NCBI GenBank assembly: GCA_018822665.1
Contig: JAHJJX010000021.1
Span: 96,663 to 160,662, forward strand
DNA: 64,000 nucleotides
Direction of reading: 5' to 3'
Source: a bacterium
GTDB lineage: Bacteria > Campylobacterota > Campylobacteria > Campylobacterales > Sulfurimonadaceae
Part shown: one piece after another, positions 51,430-60,710 of the stretch
How positions within the stretch are numbered: the first letter of the stretch is position 1
How the letters are laid out: each line of letters starts with the position of its first letter
Made by a program: the position numbers and the translations under genes
Notes under the pieces: model-generated
The model's input: only the letters and a program-made list of their open reading frames with translations
Told to the model about the DNA's origin: nothing
Databases searched by the model: none

Positions 51430-52426
51430 ATACACCTCTTAATAGTTTTGCACTTTTCTCAGGTTCTATCGGATTTATCATAGTTGAAGTGGAAAGTTCA
51501 AATCCGCCATGTCTGTAGATGCGCGGCATGATGCGGATAGTAAATCTGCATGTCACATCTACGTCAAAATGTTTTTTCATCGGAGCTACGCAAATGCTCA
51601 TATTGAAGTCAAAATTTCCAAGTTCTCTCTCCATTTTTATAAAAAGCTCTTGCAAAAGGGCTGATAATTCTTTTATCTGGGTATCTCGGATTGTTTCTAG
51701 CTCTGATGAAATTTTATCACTCGCAATCATCACTTCAAATGGATATTCACTCGCAAACGGACAAAAAGCTATAAATGACTCCGTTTTTATCACGATTCTT
51801 TTTTTATCACGCTTTTCCTCTTCCAGTATTTCATCCATAAGGATATTTCCGCTATTCATATAATAGCTGTACATTCTCTCATATTTTCGGACGATTTCTC
51901 TTGGAACCATCGGAAGCCCTATAAGTTGGGTGTGCGGATGAGGCTGTGTTGCACCGGCGGACGGACCGTGATTTTTAAAAACGGAGATATACGCTATTCT
52001 CTCATCTTTTTTGAGGTCTTGGGTTCTTGCTTGTATAGTTTTAAACCAATGAAAAAAAGTTTTTTGTGACCACTTCGACAAAGAATTTAAATGCTCGGGA
52101 GTGTCTATGATTATCTCATGCGCACCAAACCCTTCCCATACTTTATTTGCCCCAATGCTTTTTAAGAGATAAGGGGCTTCTATTTGAACTGCCTTATAAA
52201 GATTCGGCACAACTCTCGCAGACCACCCTTTTTCATCAGCAAAACTGCCATTTTCTCTTATCGCATATATTTCAGACGGAGTCATCTCTTCATTTCCTTC
52301 ACAAAAAGGGCACGAAGTCACACTTTGTTCTTCCTTGCTCCATGACATATAATCGGGTCGATGAAGCCGCTCGGGAGCGATAATAACATAATTATCTTCT
52401 AGTCGGTTATAACGTATTTCAGACAT
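51416..52426 (-). CDS. galT: GalT-like nucleotidyltransferase (HIT superfamily)
   Basis: The 336-residue protein has the galactose-1-phosphate uridylyltransferase layout: zinc pair CPFCEGNEEMTPSE near 38, ARVVPNLYKAVQIEAP, HEIIIDTPEHLNSL, and the active site GATQPHPHTQLIGLPMVPRE near 160 with the nucleophile His in HPHTQ. The usual HPHCQ is HPHTQ here. GalT swaps UMP between glucose-1-P and galactose-1-P, but relatives act on ADP-glucose. Its place within a glycogen operon, overlapping glgA by 14 bases, suggests it handles an NDP-glucose for storage. The exact nucleotide is not certain. Confidence 0.85.
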   Translation of the reverse strand: MSEIRYNRLEDNYVIIAPERLHRPDYMSWSKEEQSVTSCPFCEGNEEMTPSEIYAIRENGSFADEKGWSARVVPNLYKAVQIEAPYLLKSIGANKVWEGFGAHEIIIDTPEHLNSLSKWSQKTFFHWFKTIQARTQDLKKDERIAYISVFKNHGPSAGATQPHPHTQLIGLPMVPREIVRKYERMYSYYMNSGNILMDEILEEEKRDKKRIVIKTESFIAFCPFASEYPFEVMIASDKISSELETIRDTQIKELSALLQELFIKMERELGNFDFNMSICVAPMKKHFDVDVTCRFTIRIMPRIYRHGGFELSTSTMINPIEPEKSAKLLRGVYDEY

Positions 52427-54476
52427 CTGTTACCTTTATTGAGCCCTCTAATTGAAAGCTTTTCGTAAATGGAAGTACTAAGGCGATGCTTAAGCCCTGT
52501 ATTGTCAAATCATACCCTTGTTCACTTTGTGAAACAGTTTTAAGAGGATAATATAATATATCAACTTGAGCATTCACGCTTAGGGTAATTTTTTTATTCA
52601 AATATCCATCCTTAATTTCTATCCGCCTTGTTTTCTCTTTTTTACCGCCCTGAGAAATCGTTTCATCATTAAGCGTCACTTTTTCATACTCTGCAAAATG
52701 AAGATTCAATTCAAGCGCATAGTTAAAAAAGTAATCAAGCTCCGTATTAAAATCAATAACAAAATCAAGACCCTCATTTTGAGGGGTATAACTTTTTGTA
52801 AGATGGGCCGTATGTCTTTGAGGAATATATAATCCACCATCTCTTTGAAAGATAATCTTTGAATCATGGACGGCATGTGTAAACGGCTGATTTACGAAAT
52901 CTCCGTATTCTTTAAAGTTACAATGGCGAAAAGCCTCCAAAGTAATAGACTTATCGCTTATATGGTCTATAAAAGAATTTTTTAAATACCAATCATACAC
53001 AAGAGCCTCTTTAACCTCTTCTTCAATATGGTGGGCAATATTATGAATAGTATCTATCCCGTCTAAGGCATGACTCTCTTGCATATTTTCTTGCTCAGAG
53101 GAAATTTTCAGCATCTTTTCATGATAAGCTTCTTTTCGTCTTGTGAGTGTATTTTGCCAGTTGAAACACTTTTGTTTACAATCAAACTCAGTCAGTTGCC
53201 CGCCGACTTTACTGTCAAAACGGAAGATATACACAGGTGTCACTGCTTTGACTCTCGTATAACCGTCCATCTCACTCTCGTCTGCAATTATCAAATTTTG
53301 ATTGCCGTAGCGAAGTGCCTCACAGGCTATAAGATACGTATAGGCATTGTCTCTAAGATTTGGAAGATAGAGCCCGCCAAAAACTCCGTGCCATAAAGAA
53401 TCGTTTGTTTGAAGTTTATAAAGGTTGTCATCAAACTGCTCATTTTGAACAGTCTCTCTTGCTTGTGAAAGTTCTAACATCCGTTTATGGATTCGATTAC
53501 TCTCCTCATACTTCACAAAAAAGTTTTTCCATATCCCGCCTTTAAGAAATTTCACTCCATCTTTGTTATAACGCTCTTCACCCATCTCCTCTTTAAAAGC
53601 TTCGAGTTTCAAAGCATCATCTGCCCTTAAACTCCACTCTCCCATCTCATAATAAGAAACATTGGGCAAGTAGGCAATACCTCGAGGTTTGTGCGCTTGA
53701 AGGTACGCGCCATAATGTTCACATACAATTTCTTCATCTTTTAGCACGGCTTGTATAAAATTTTCCAGCCAAGCTTTTTCGTACACCCAGCTGTATGTAC
53801 CCGGCCACATCCCAAATTTTTCTGCATCATCAAAGATAATAGCAGCAGAATCTTTTTCTCTTGTGTAGGATTTTATATCTTTTATAGCGCTCTCGACGCT
53901 TGAAAAAGGGAGTGCGTAACGCAGTTTCTTGCTAATAGGAAAAACCGCTATGCTTTTTCCTCCCTCTTCCGTCATGTAGTACCCGTCCAAGACATCTTCA
54001 TTAAAACCTGCTGATTGAAAATGGTAGTCGTCTACTACGGTATATTGTATGTCAGACTTGCATAAGTCGGGAATAAGGGAAGATTCCCAAACTCTCTCCG
54101 TCAGCCATAAACCTTTTGCTTTTTGTTTAAATTTTTTCTCTATGTCATCATTGAGTTTTCTTATTTGGGCTACTCTGTCTTGCGAAGGAATCACGCTCAG
54201 TATCGGCTCGTAGTAACCCGCGCTGATAAATTCTATAGAACCTTTTGCTGCAAGCTCAACGATTGTTTTAAAAAGTTTTGGATGATCATTTTCTATCTGC
54301 TGCATCAGCCATCCGCTGCAGTGTACTGAAAAACGAAACTGCGGATGTCTGCTTAGCACTTCGAAAAACGGGGCATAACATACATCGACAGCATGGGTAA
54401 TCACCTCTTTAAAATTATCAACGGGTTGGTGCATGTGTATGCCAAATAAGAGTGTAGTTTTTTTGTTCATCATCAT
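52419..54476 (-). CDS. GH57 glucanotransferase/amylase with DUF1925-DUF1926 domains
   Basis: The 685-residue protein has the GH57 barrel start LLFGIHMHQPVDNF, HCSGWLMQQI, EFISAGYYEPILSVIP, the nucleophile region KGLWLTERVWESSLIP near 122, and the general acid region AAIIFDDAEKFGMWPGTY near 210. The later domains match the beta-sandwich pair of the 4-alpha-glucanotransferase of Thermococcus type. It likely transfers or hydrolyses alpha-1,4-linked glucan in the cytoplasm. It overlaps galT by eight bases and follows the second GH57 gene by three bases. Confidence 0.9.
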   Translation of the reverse strand: MMMNKKTTLLFGIHMHQPVDNFKEVITHAVDVCYAPFFEVLSRHPQFRFSVHCSGWLMQQIENDHPKLFKTIVELAAKGSIEFISAGYYEPILSVIPSQDRVAQIRKLNDDIEKKFKQKAKGLWLTERVWESSLIPDLCKSDIQYTVVDDYHFQSAGFNEDVLDGYYMTEEGGKSIAVFPISKKLRYALPFSSVESAIKDIKSYTREKDSAAIIFDDAEKFGMWPGTYSWVYEKAWLENFIQAVLKDEEIVCEHYGAYLQAHKPRGIAYLPNVSYYEMGEWSLRADDALKLEAFKEEMGEERYNKDGVKFLKGGIWKNFFVKYEESNRIHKRMLELSQARETVQNEQFDDNLYKLQTNDSLWHGVFGGLYLPNLRDNAYTYLIACEALRYGNQNLIIADESEMDGYTRVKAVTPVYIFRFDSKVGGQLTEFDCKQKCFNWQNTLTRRKEAYHEKMLKISSEQENMQESHALDGIDTIHNIAHHIEEEVKEALVYDWYLKNSFIDHISDKSITLEAFRHCNFKEYGDFVNQPFTHAVHDSKIIFQRDGGLYIPQRHTAHLTKSYTPQNEGLDFVIDFNTELDYFFNYALELNLHFAEYEKVTLNDETISQGGKKEKTRRIEIKDGYLNKKITLSVNAQVDILYYPLKTVSQSEQGYDLTIQGLSIALVLPFTKSFQLEGSIKVTDV

Positions 54477-54479
54477 TTC

Positions 54480-56504
54480 CTAAACAAACCAGCTATTGCT
54501 GTAGTCTTCATTTAATTTCAACTCCAATGCCTCAAATCCGGGCAAAGTTTGAATCATCTTTCCGTCTTGCTCAATCTCAAATCGTAAATGCACTGTCTGT
54601 ATTTTTGCAAAAAGAGTTTTTGGCAAAGCAATCTCGAAACTCGTGTCTGTACAAAGAACTATTCCTGATGGATGTTTCTCTGTCTCTAACCCAAGGGTAA
54701 TGGACTCGGAGAGCTCTTCAATGATAAGCTCCAAAACCGTTCCCTTCTTGCTCAGTCTGGCAATATCGCCATCAAAAGCTATATAAACCATAGTCTCATT
54801 ATGTCCATAACGAATCTTTTCAACCGGTCCTCTTTCTTTATCCATTGTTGAAAATGAACGGTTTTCATGAACAACACCACAGCCGACCCATTCAAAGAAA
54901 GAGGATGTTTTTCCGTCAATTTTTGGATAAATTGGAGACTGAGGCTTCAAAATATAAGAACTTGTATTTTTATGCTTAATAATAGACTCGTAAAGATAAG
55001 ACGGCGGCTGTATTTGCAAAAGATTGTAAATACTTATAAGATGTTTTCTAAAAATAGAATCAAATTCCGCGGCAAATTCCGTAAAATGGTCATCCCCGTA
55101 CCACCAGAACCAATCACTGCACTCCGCGGCTAAAAAGTTATTTTCTATCTCTTTTTTATTCTCTTGGCTTATTTCATAAGTGCAATTATCCACGTCTCTA
55201 CGGGTTTGAAAAAGAAGTTCCCAAGCACGATTTTTTTCCACATGCCCACTCCATGTGGAAAAATCACCATTAATCCAGCTTCCTGGAGTCAAAGAATCAA
55301 GTTCTACCCTTTCATCTTTTAACAACTCGTCCATGCAGACTGTTTTACACCAAGAAAGTTCGGATAATCTTTTATAAAATTGCATAAAAAACGGATACGC
55401 ATTATCAGGATAATATTCCCATGCATTTTCTCCGTCTAAAATAATAAAAATTGTATCGTTATCGGGAGAAGCAAGGGGCTCAATGCTCGAAATAAAGTGT
55501 TCCACCGCTTTGCCTGCAGGTTTAAATCTATAATCAAATCCCAAAAGGTCGCTCAGGCCATGGTCGCGAAATGCTATAAAAAGCCCGTCAATATCATAAG
55601 GCTGATAGATATTCGCTTTTGTATCATTATCTAAAGATTTAAAGAGTATTGCCTCATCCGTTGCAATCCACTCTATTCCTTCTTCTTTATATATTGCGAC
55701 ACTTTCCTCATCCACAGCCCCCTCTGCCGGCCAAAAACCGACAGGGTCTACGCCGAAAGTTTCTTTATAGAGCACTATTGCGCGTTGCACGTGCTTCACG
55801 GCATCTGCTTTAAAAGAGAGTGGATTTTTAGGAGGTTTCGTATGAATATTTGATTTTTGAACATTGTCCATATTTATCAAAAGGGGCAAAATCGGATGAA
55901 AATAAGGGGTAGTTGAAATAGAAATGGCCCCTTTTTGAAGCAATGAACTATAAAACGGAAGAATCTCTCCAACAAAAGAGCTCAAAGCATGGAGCAAAGA
56001 TTTCTTATCTTCATAAGAATAATCTCTCTCTTTTTGCAGTAACATCTTTACCGTATCATTATTCAAGCGAAGATAGTTACCGCACCAAGATAACAAATAC
56101 TGTATTTGCAAATCATTGAGCTCATCATCCGTATACGTCTGAAGATGAAAAAGCTCATTAAAACGGGGCAAGGGCTTAATCATCGTATTATAAATGGCCG
56201 ACTTGTAAATTTTTATTAACCACTCTTTCTCATCGAAAGAAAGCTCCGAAGGATACCTGCTCCAGAGTTGTAAAAAATAATCATTTTCTAAAGGGTTCGC
56301 GTAAAGTTTTAACTGCTCTATCAAAGACGGAGTCAAATTAAATGTTGCCTTCATCTGTGGAAATTGCGTGAGTATCCACGGCATATCGTAGTAATCTTTG
56401 ATGGCATGGAGAAAAACCCACGGCATTTTCATAATACCCTCGGCATCTCTGTAATCAGGTTGATGCATATGCCACAAAAATGCCAATTTAATAGTTTTAC
56501 TCAT
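54480..56504 (-). CDS. GH57 alpha-amylase/amylopullulanase-like enzyme
   Basis: The 674-residue protein has LAFLWHMHQPDYRDAEGIMKMPWVFLHAIKDYYDMPW, the GH57 start for the amylopullulanase-like subfamily. Catalytic residues lie in PVGFWPAEGAVDEES (nucleophile Glu, near 270) and IFIILDGENAWEYYPDNAYPF (general acid Asp, near 355). It has no signal peptide, so it acts inside the cell. The sequence differs strongly from the neighbouring GH57, so the two should have different bond preferences; this one may cut alpha-1,6 branches. The operon context supports glycogen turnover. Confidence 0.88.
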   Translation of the reverse strand: MSKTIKLAFLWHMHQPDYRDAEGIMKMPWVFLHAIKDYYDMPWILTQFPQMKATFNLTPSLIEQLKLYANPLENDYFLQLWSRYPSELSFDEKEWLIKIYKSAIYNTMIKPLPRFNELFHLQTYTDDELNDLQIQYLLSWCGNYLRLNNDTVKMLLQKERDYSYEDKKSLLHALSSFVGEILPFYSSLLQKGAISISTTPYFHPILPLLINMDNVQKSNIHTKPPKNPLSFKADAVKHVQRAIVLYKETFGVDPVGFWPAEGAVDEESVAIYKEEGIEWIATDEAILFKSLDNDTKANIYQPYDIDGLFIAFRDHGLSDLLGFDYRFKPAGKAVEHFISSIEPLASPDNDTIFIILDGENAWEYYPDNAYPFFMQFYKRLSELSWCKTVCMDELLKDERVELDSLTPGSWINGDFSTWSGHVEKNRAWELLFQTRRDVDNCTYEISQENKKEIENNFLAAECSDWFWWYGDDHFTEFAAEFDSIFRKHLISIYNLLQIQPPSYLYESIIKHKNTSSYILKPQSPIYPKIDGKTSSFFEWVGCGVVHENRSFSTMDKERGPVEKIRYGHNETMVYIAFDGDIARLSKKGTVLELIIEELSESITLGLETEKHPSGIVLCTDTSFEIALPKTLFAKIQTVHLRFEIEQDGKMIQTLPGFEALELKLNEDYSNSWFV
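55233..55263. repeat. Inverted repeat in a GH57 gene, including one exact motif copy
   Basis: Twelve-base arms TTTTTCCACATG and CATGTGGAAAAA flank a seven-base loop within the GH57 coding region. The left side contains the full word CCACATGCC (55238-55246, encoding Gly-His-Val-Glu); the right side has only CATGTGG. It is a second, intragenic paired arrangement. Confidence 0.75.
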
Positions 56505-56508
56505 TGTG

Positions 56509-59016
56509 TTATTTTGACCATTCTTCTATTTTTGCTCTATATGTATCATGAAGGGCATCACCGCTTTGTCTGTTTTTGGCTTGTATATATAAATTTAGCG
56601 CATCTTCGTACTGATCCGGTATCATCAGTATCCAGTCGTGTTTATCCGTCCAAATCTTCACGCCATCCAAAGATGAAGACTCTTTGTTTTTTGCATCCTC
56701 AAGGAATTTACGCATCATAGTCCCCTTAAGGGCCTGAGCGCACGGAACTTTTGTATAGCTATAATAAAAATCTTCAATCTGATTTACTATATCTGAGAGT
56801 TTCAAATCATGCTTGATAAGAAGCTCAATCATTTTTAAACCTGCATACATAGAATCATGATGCAGGGTAAATGCCGTAAAAGCAAAATTTCCGTCCACCG
56901 TTGCGATTAAATCATATTCTTTTAATTTTGATGCTTTAAACTCCGAAGATTTTCCACGCTCTATTTCAAGATTGTCAAATGTTGCATCCATAATATCGGG
57001 GGTCCACGTCGGTAAAAGAACTTTTTGTTTCTTTTGTTTTTTTTCTTTGTTAATGAGATAAAGCATAGCAAAAAGTGCCATCTCTTTTTCCAAAGCTTCT
57101 CCCTTATCTGTTAAAATAGTAAGCTTTTGATTATTTGGATAAATCATTAATCCTATATCCAAATTGAGACTTTTAATAATGGCTGAAACCTCTTTTTTGG
57201 AGCGTTTCATCACACTTTGTATATTTCCGAGTTTACGTTCATCCGCATAAGCGTTGAGAACGATGTTGTTTATTTGTAAATCATTTAAAATTTTAGGAAA
57301 TATTTCTGCCGTACCGCCGAACATAAGGTCTACAATGATATGAAATTGTTTTTTACTCAGAACTTCCTTATCCACTTTGCTTTCTATAAACTCTTTATAG
57401 TTCAGACATTCGTTTACATTATGGTGTGTTTCAATAATCTCACCGATTTGTTTATAATTCACCCTTCTAAACTCTTCTTTGAAAAAGGCTTTTTCTATAT
57501 TTTTAGCCATACTTGAATTTATCTCTAAACCGTCTTCATTAAAAAATACAATCTTACTGCTTGCAGGGTCTTCGATATGCTGTCGAAAATGAACTCCGGC
57601 TACAATCTCATCATTGCTTGCTAAGTTGTATCTCATCACCGAAGGGGGAAGCGTATGCAAATCTACAACATTCACACCTGAGGCCAAAATGCCTCCTAAA
57701 AATGCACGTTTGAGCATTCTTGAACTTTTATGGTAGTCTCTTGCCACATAAATTCTACTCCCAATCGGCAATTGAGACGAGAATGCTTCTGCAAGTTTTG
57801 TTGTCATTTCACAAGAGAGTTCTACATTGCTGATTCCAGAGACAACACCATTTTCAAAAATGGAGTTTTTGTATTTACTTCCCCATATTACGTTATTGCT
57901 TACAATAGATGCGTTATCTATGAGTTTATTGGGCCATATTGTTATATCTTTATCAATAGAAACCAAACGTCCGACTTCACAACCCTCTGCTAAAATAAGT
58001 CCTGCTTTTGCCTGTGTGTTGTTTCCTATGCTCGTATTGTTACAAATGACGCAGCTATCGAGAACAACCCCGTTTTCTATCACGGAATCATTCCATATTA
58101 CCGTGTTTCTTATTTTACAAAAATCACCGATAACAGTGTTGTTTCCTATAACGACGTTGTTGAGTTTAACCCCTTTTCCAATCTTGACATTTTCTCCCAA
58201 AACAACTTTTCCAAGAATTTCAACACTCTTGTCCAAATCATATTGTTGCTCGCCGTAAAGCTCTCCATCAGGAAAAACTTTTTTTATCCCTGAAAAAGGA
58301 AAATTCACTCTGGAGTTTAAAATGTCATCATACACTTCTCTATAACTCTCGGGATTTCCGACATCTCTCCAGTATCCCGACAAGCTGTAACCATTTAAAT
58401 CAATCCCTTTTTTCATTAAAAGCGGAAACAAATCTTTTGCAAAATCATAATTTGTATTTTTAGGTATATAATCAAGTATTTCCGGCTCTATAATGTAAAT
58501 ACCGGTATTGATAGTGTCGCTAAAAACCTCTCCCCAGCTCGGTTTTTCTAAAAACTTTTCAATTTTTCCATCTTCATTTGCAATCACGACACCAAATTGA
58601 AGAGGATTTTTAACAGAAGTCAAAGTTATCGTCAATTTTGAGTGACGCTCTTTGTGAGACTCAAATATTTTTTGGAATTCAAAATCTGTTACAAGATCGC
58701 CGCTGATAATGATAAAGTTTTCATCACCGATAACTTCTTGTGCAAGTTTTACGGCACCGGCAGTTCCATAATCATCATCCGGAATTATATAAGAAATATT
58801 AATACCCAAACTGCTGCCATCACCAAAATAATCTTGTATAATCTCAGGCTTAAAATAAAGAAGAATAATAAAATCTTTTATTCCGAGATTTTTTAAGGAC
58901 ACCATTGTGTGTTCCATCATCGGCTTATTGACGATTGGCAACATCGGCTTTGGACATGAATTTGTCAAGGGCTGAATTCTTGTACCAAATCCACCTGCTA
59001 ATACTACTGCTTTCAT
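56509..59016 (-). CDS. Sugar-phosphate nucleotidyltransferase fused to a degenerate phosphomutase
   Basis: The 835-residue protein has an intact nucleotidyltransferase (1-230: LAGGFGTRIQPLTNSCPKPMLP, GDLVTDFEF and EKPSWGEVFSDTINTGIYI), a left-handed beta-helix of hexapeptides (about 250-380) and a phosphomannomutase-like part (about 385-835). In that part the catalytic TASHNP is replaced by HFRQH, the metal loop DGDGDR by LMIYPNNQ, the sugar loop GEXSGH by VDGNFAF, and RPSGTEP by IPDQYEDA, so mutase activity is unlikely. It may supply the NDP-sugar for this operon or regulate it. It lies four bases before the GH57 gene. Confidence 0.88.
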   Translation of the reverse strand: MKAVVLAGGFGTRIQPLTNSCPKPMLPIVNKPMMEHTMVSLKNLGIKDFIILLYFKPEIIQDYFGDGSSLGINISYIIPDDDYGTAGAVKLAQEVIGDENFIIISGDLVTDFEFQKIFESHKERHSKLTITLTSVKNPLQFGVVIANEDGKIEKFLEKPSWGEVFSDTINTGIYIIEPEILDYIPKNTNYDFAKDLFPLLMKKGIDLNGYSLSGYWRDVGNPESYREVYDDILNSRVNFPFSGIKKVFPDGELYGEQQYDLDKSVEILGKVVLGENVKIGKGVKLNNVVIGNNTVIGDFCKIRNTVIWNDSVIENGVVLDSCVICNNTSIGNNTQAKAGLILAEGCEVGRLVSIDKDITIWPNKLIDNASIVSNNVIWGSKYKNSIFENGVVSGISNVELSCEMTTKLAEAFSSQLPIGSRIYVARDYHKSSRMLKRAFLGGILASGVNVVDLHTLPPSVMRYNLASNDEIVAGVHFRQHIEDPASSKIVFFNEDGLEINSSMAKNIEKAFFKEEFRRVNYKQIGEIIETHHNVNECLNYKEFIESKVDKEVLSKKQFHIIVDLMFGGTAEIFPKILNDLQINNIVLNAYADERKLGNIQSVMKRSKKEVSAIIKSLNLDIGLMIYPNNQKLTILTDKGEALEKEMALFAMLYLINKEKKQKKQKVLLPTWTPDIMDATFDNLEIERGKSSEFKASKLKEYDLIATVDGNFAFTAFTLHHDSMYAGLKMIELLIKHDLKLSDIVNQIEDFYYSYTKVPCAQALKGTMMRKFLEDAKNKESSSLDGVKIWTDKHDWILMIPDQYEDALNLYIQAKNRQSGDALHDTYRAKIEEWSK

Positions 59017-59052
59017 TCTTGCTCCTATTTGTTTTAAAATAAATTTTTAGAA

Positions 59053-60693
59053 TTAAATATCATACATTTTCATGTAATATTCGTGAACCATTCGACCTGA
59101 ATCAAATGCCGGAATAACATCCGACATAGCATTTTTAACAATTTCTATCCATTTTTTAGGCTCATCGTAATAGAGCGGGATAATCTTATTTTCTAAAATA
59201 TCCATGAGATTTTTGTTATCTTCATGATCTTGCTGCTCTATGGACAAAGAGGGTTTTGTTTCGGGTATTGTAAAAGAGTTTATCCCGTCTTTGGCAAATT
59301 CAGGATGCCAGCCATCATTGGTGGAGAGGTGGACAGAGCCGTTCATGCTGGCCGTCATCCCGCTTGTTCCGCTCGCTTCTCTTGAAACTCTGGGCGTATT
59401 GAGCCAAACATCACTTCCTTTTTTCAAAGTGCGCGAAAGGTTAAGCTCATACCCGATGAGAACAGCCATATTTTTAAATTCTCTGCTGAGCAAAATAAGC
59501 TCATTAAAAGTGTTTATGGAACTGCTGTCAAACGGGTAAGGCTTGCCTGCCCAAATAACTTGTACGGGATATTCTGTGTTTGTTATCATTTTTTTAAAAC
59601 GCTCAAAATCATATTTTAAAAGTCCTGGGCGTTTATATTCTGCGAATCGTCTAGCCCAAACAATAGTTAAAACGTCTGGGTCAAACATCTGTCCCGTCTG
59701 GTCGGCTACAATGTCAAATAGTTGTCGCTTAAGATGTTTTTTTCTTGCTATGAGTTCATAGTCTTCATGTGAGTCAAAGGCATTAAGCATCATTCTGTCT
59801 GTCCAGAAACGGCGATTTTGCGCATTGGTAATATAAATAATTTCAGATTTGCCTTTGGTATTTTTCCACATGCGGTTTGCAACCTCGCCATGAAATTTCG
59901 AAACGGCATTCGAGATTTTTGAAGCCCTTAAAGCCCCCACGGTAAGTCCAAAATTATCATCTTCTATCATCGTTATCTTACGCACTTCATCCATGCTCAA
60001 ACCGTTAAAAAAACCAAATTTATACAGTAAATGTATATTATGCACTTCATTCCCCGCATCTTCGGGCGTGTGTGTTGTAAAAACAACTCTTTTTTTAACC
60101 TCCGGCATATCTTTGAACTGCAAATAAAGCTCATAAACCAAAGGAAGCGCATGCCCTTCATTCATGTGATATATATCTACTTTGTGCTTCAAGGCTTCCA
60201 AAACTTTCACCCCGCCGATACCAAGCACAATCTCTTGAGATATACGGGTTTCTTCGTTAAAATCATAAAGTTTATGGGTAATCGTACGCGCGAGAAAATT
60301 ATTCTCAGGGATATCCGTTGTTAAAAGAATAAGCGGAGCGGAGCTAAAAACAGTTGATGGCAAAAACAATGCTTTGACATAAACATCTACGGAATGAATT
60401 TTTACTTTTATCGTAATATTTAAATCTTCCAAAAAATAATAATGTTTTCTAATAAACTCGGCACGCAAGGTTCCGTCCGAATCACGTCCTTGGTCATAAT
60501 ACCCATAACTCCACAGTATTCCAACCCCAACTACATTCTGATTAAGGTCATAAGCACTGTGCATGTGAGAACCCGCTAAAAATCCCAACCCTCCGGAATA
60601 AATCTTCAAAGCCTGATGAATAGCAAACTCCATCGAAAAATAAGCCACACTTTTTTTATATTTCTCGCCTATCTCGTAATCGTGTAAATTCAA
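59053..60693 (-). CDS. Alpha-glucan phosphorylase-like protein (GT35), PLP lysine replaced
   Basis: The 546-residue protein has clear glycogen-phosphorylase motifs: KSVAYFSMEFAIHQALKIYSGGLGFLAG, YHMNEGHALPLVYEL, RVVFTTHTPEDAGNEV, IVWARRFAEYKRPG and REASGTSGMTASMNGSVHL. In phosphorylases the last motif is EASGTxxMK, with Lys carrying pyridoxal phosphate; here it is Thr (ACG). It is also about 200-290 residues shorter than typical members. It may use another chemistry, or regulate or bind glucan without phosphorolysis. It heads the operon, 36 bases before the fused nucleotidyltransferase. Confidence 0.85.
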   Translation of the reverse strand: MNLHDYEIGEKYKKSVAYFSMEFAIHQALKIYSGGLGFLAGSHMHSAYDLNQNVVGVGILWSYGYYDQGRDSDGTLRAEFIRKHYYFLEDLNITIKVKIHSVDVYVKALFLPSTVFSSAPLILLTTDIPENNFLARTITHKLYDFNEETRISQEIVLGIGGVKVLEALKHKVDIYHMNEGHALPLVYELYLQFKDMPEVKKRVVFTTHTPEDAGNEVHNIHLLYKFGFFNGLSMDEVRKITMIEDDNFGLTVGALRASKISNAVSKFHGEVANRMWKNTKGKSEIIYITNAQNRRFWTDRMMLNAFDSHEDYELIARKKHLKRQLFDIVADQTGQMFDPDVLTIVWARRFAEYKRPGLLKYDFERFKKMITNTEYPVQVIWAGKPYPFDSSSINTFNELILLSREFKNMAVLIGYELNLSRTLKKGSDVWLNTPRVSREASGTSGMTASMNGSVHLSTNDGWHPEFAKDGINSFTIPETKPSLSIEQQDHEDNKNLMDILENKIIPLYYDEPKKWIEIVKNAMSDVIPAFDSGRMVHEYYMKMYDI

Positions 60694-60710
60694 TTCGTAT
60701 TTCCTTTAAA

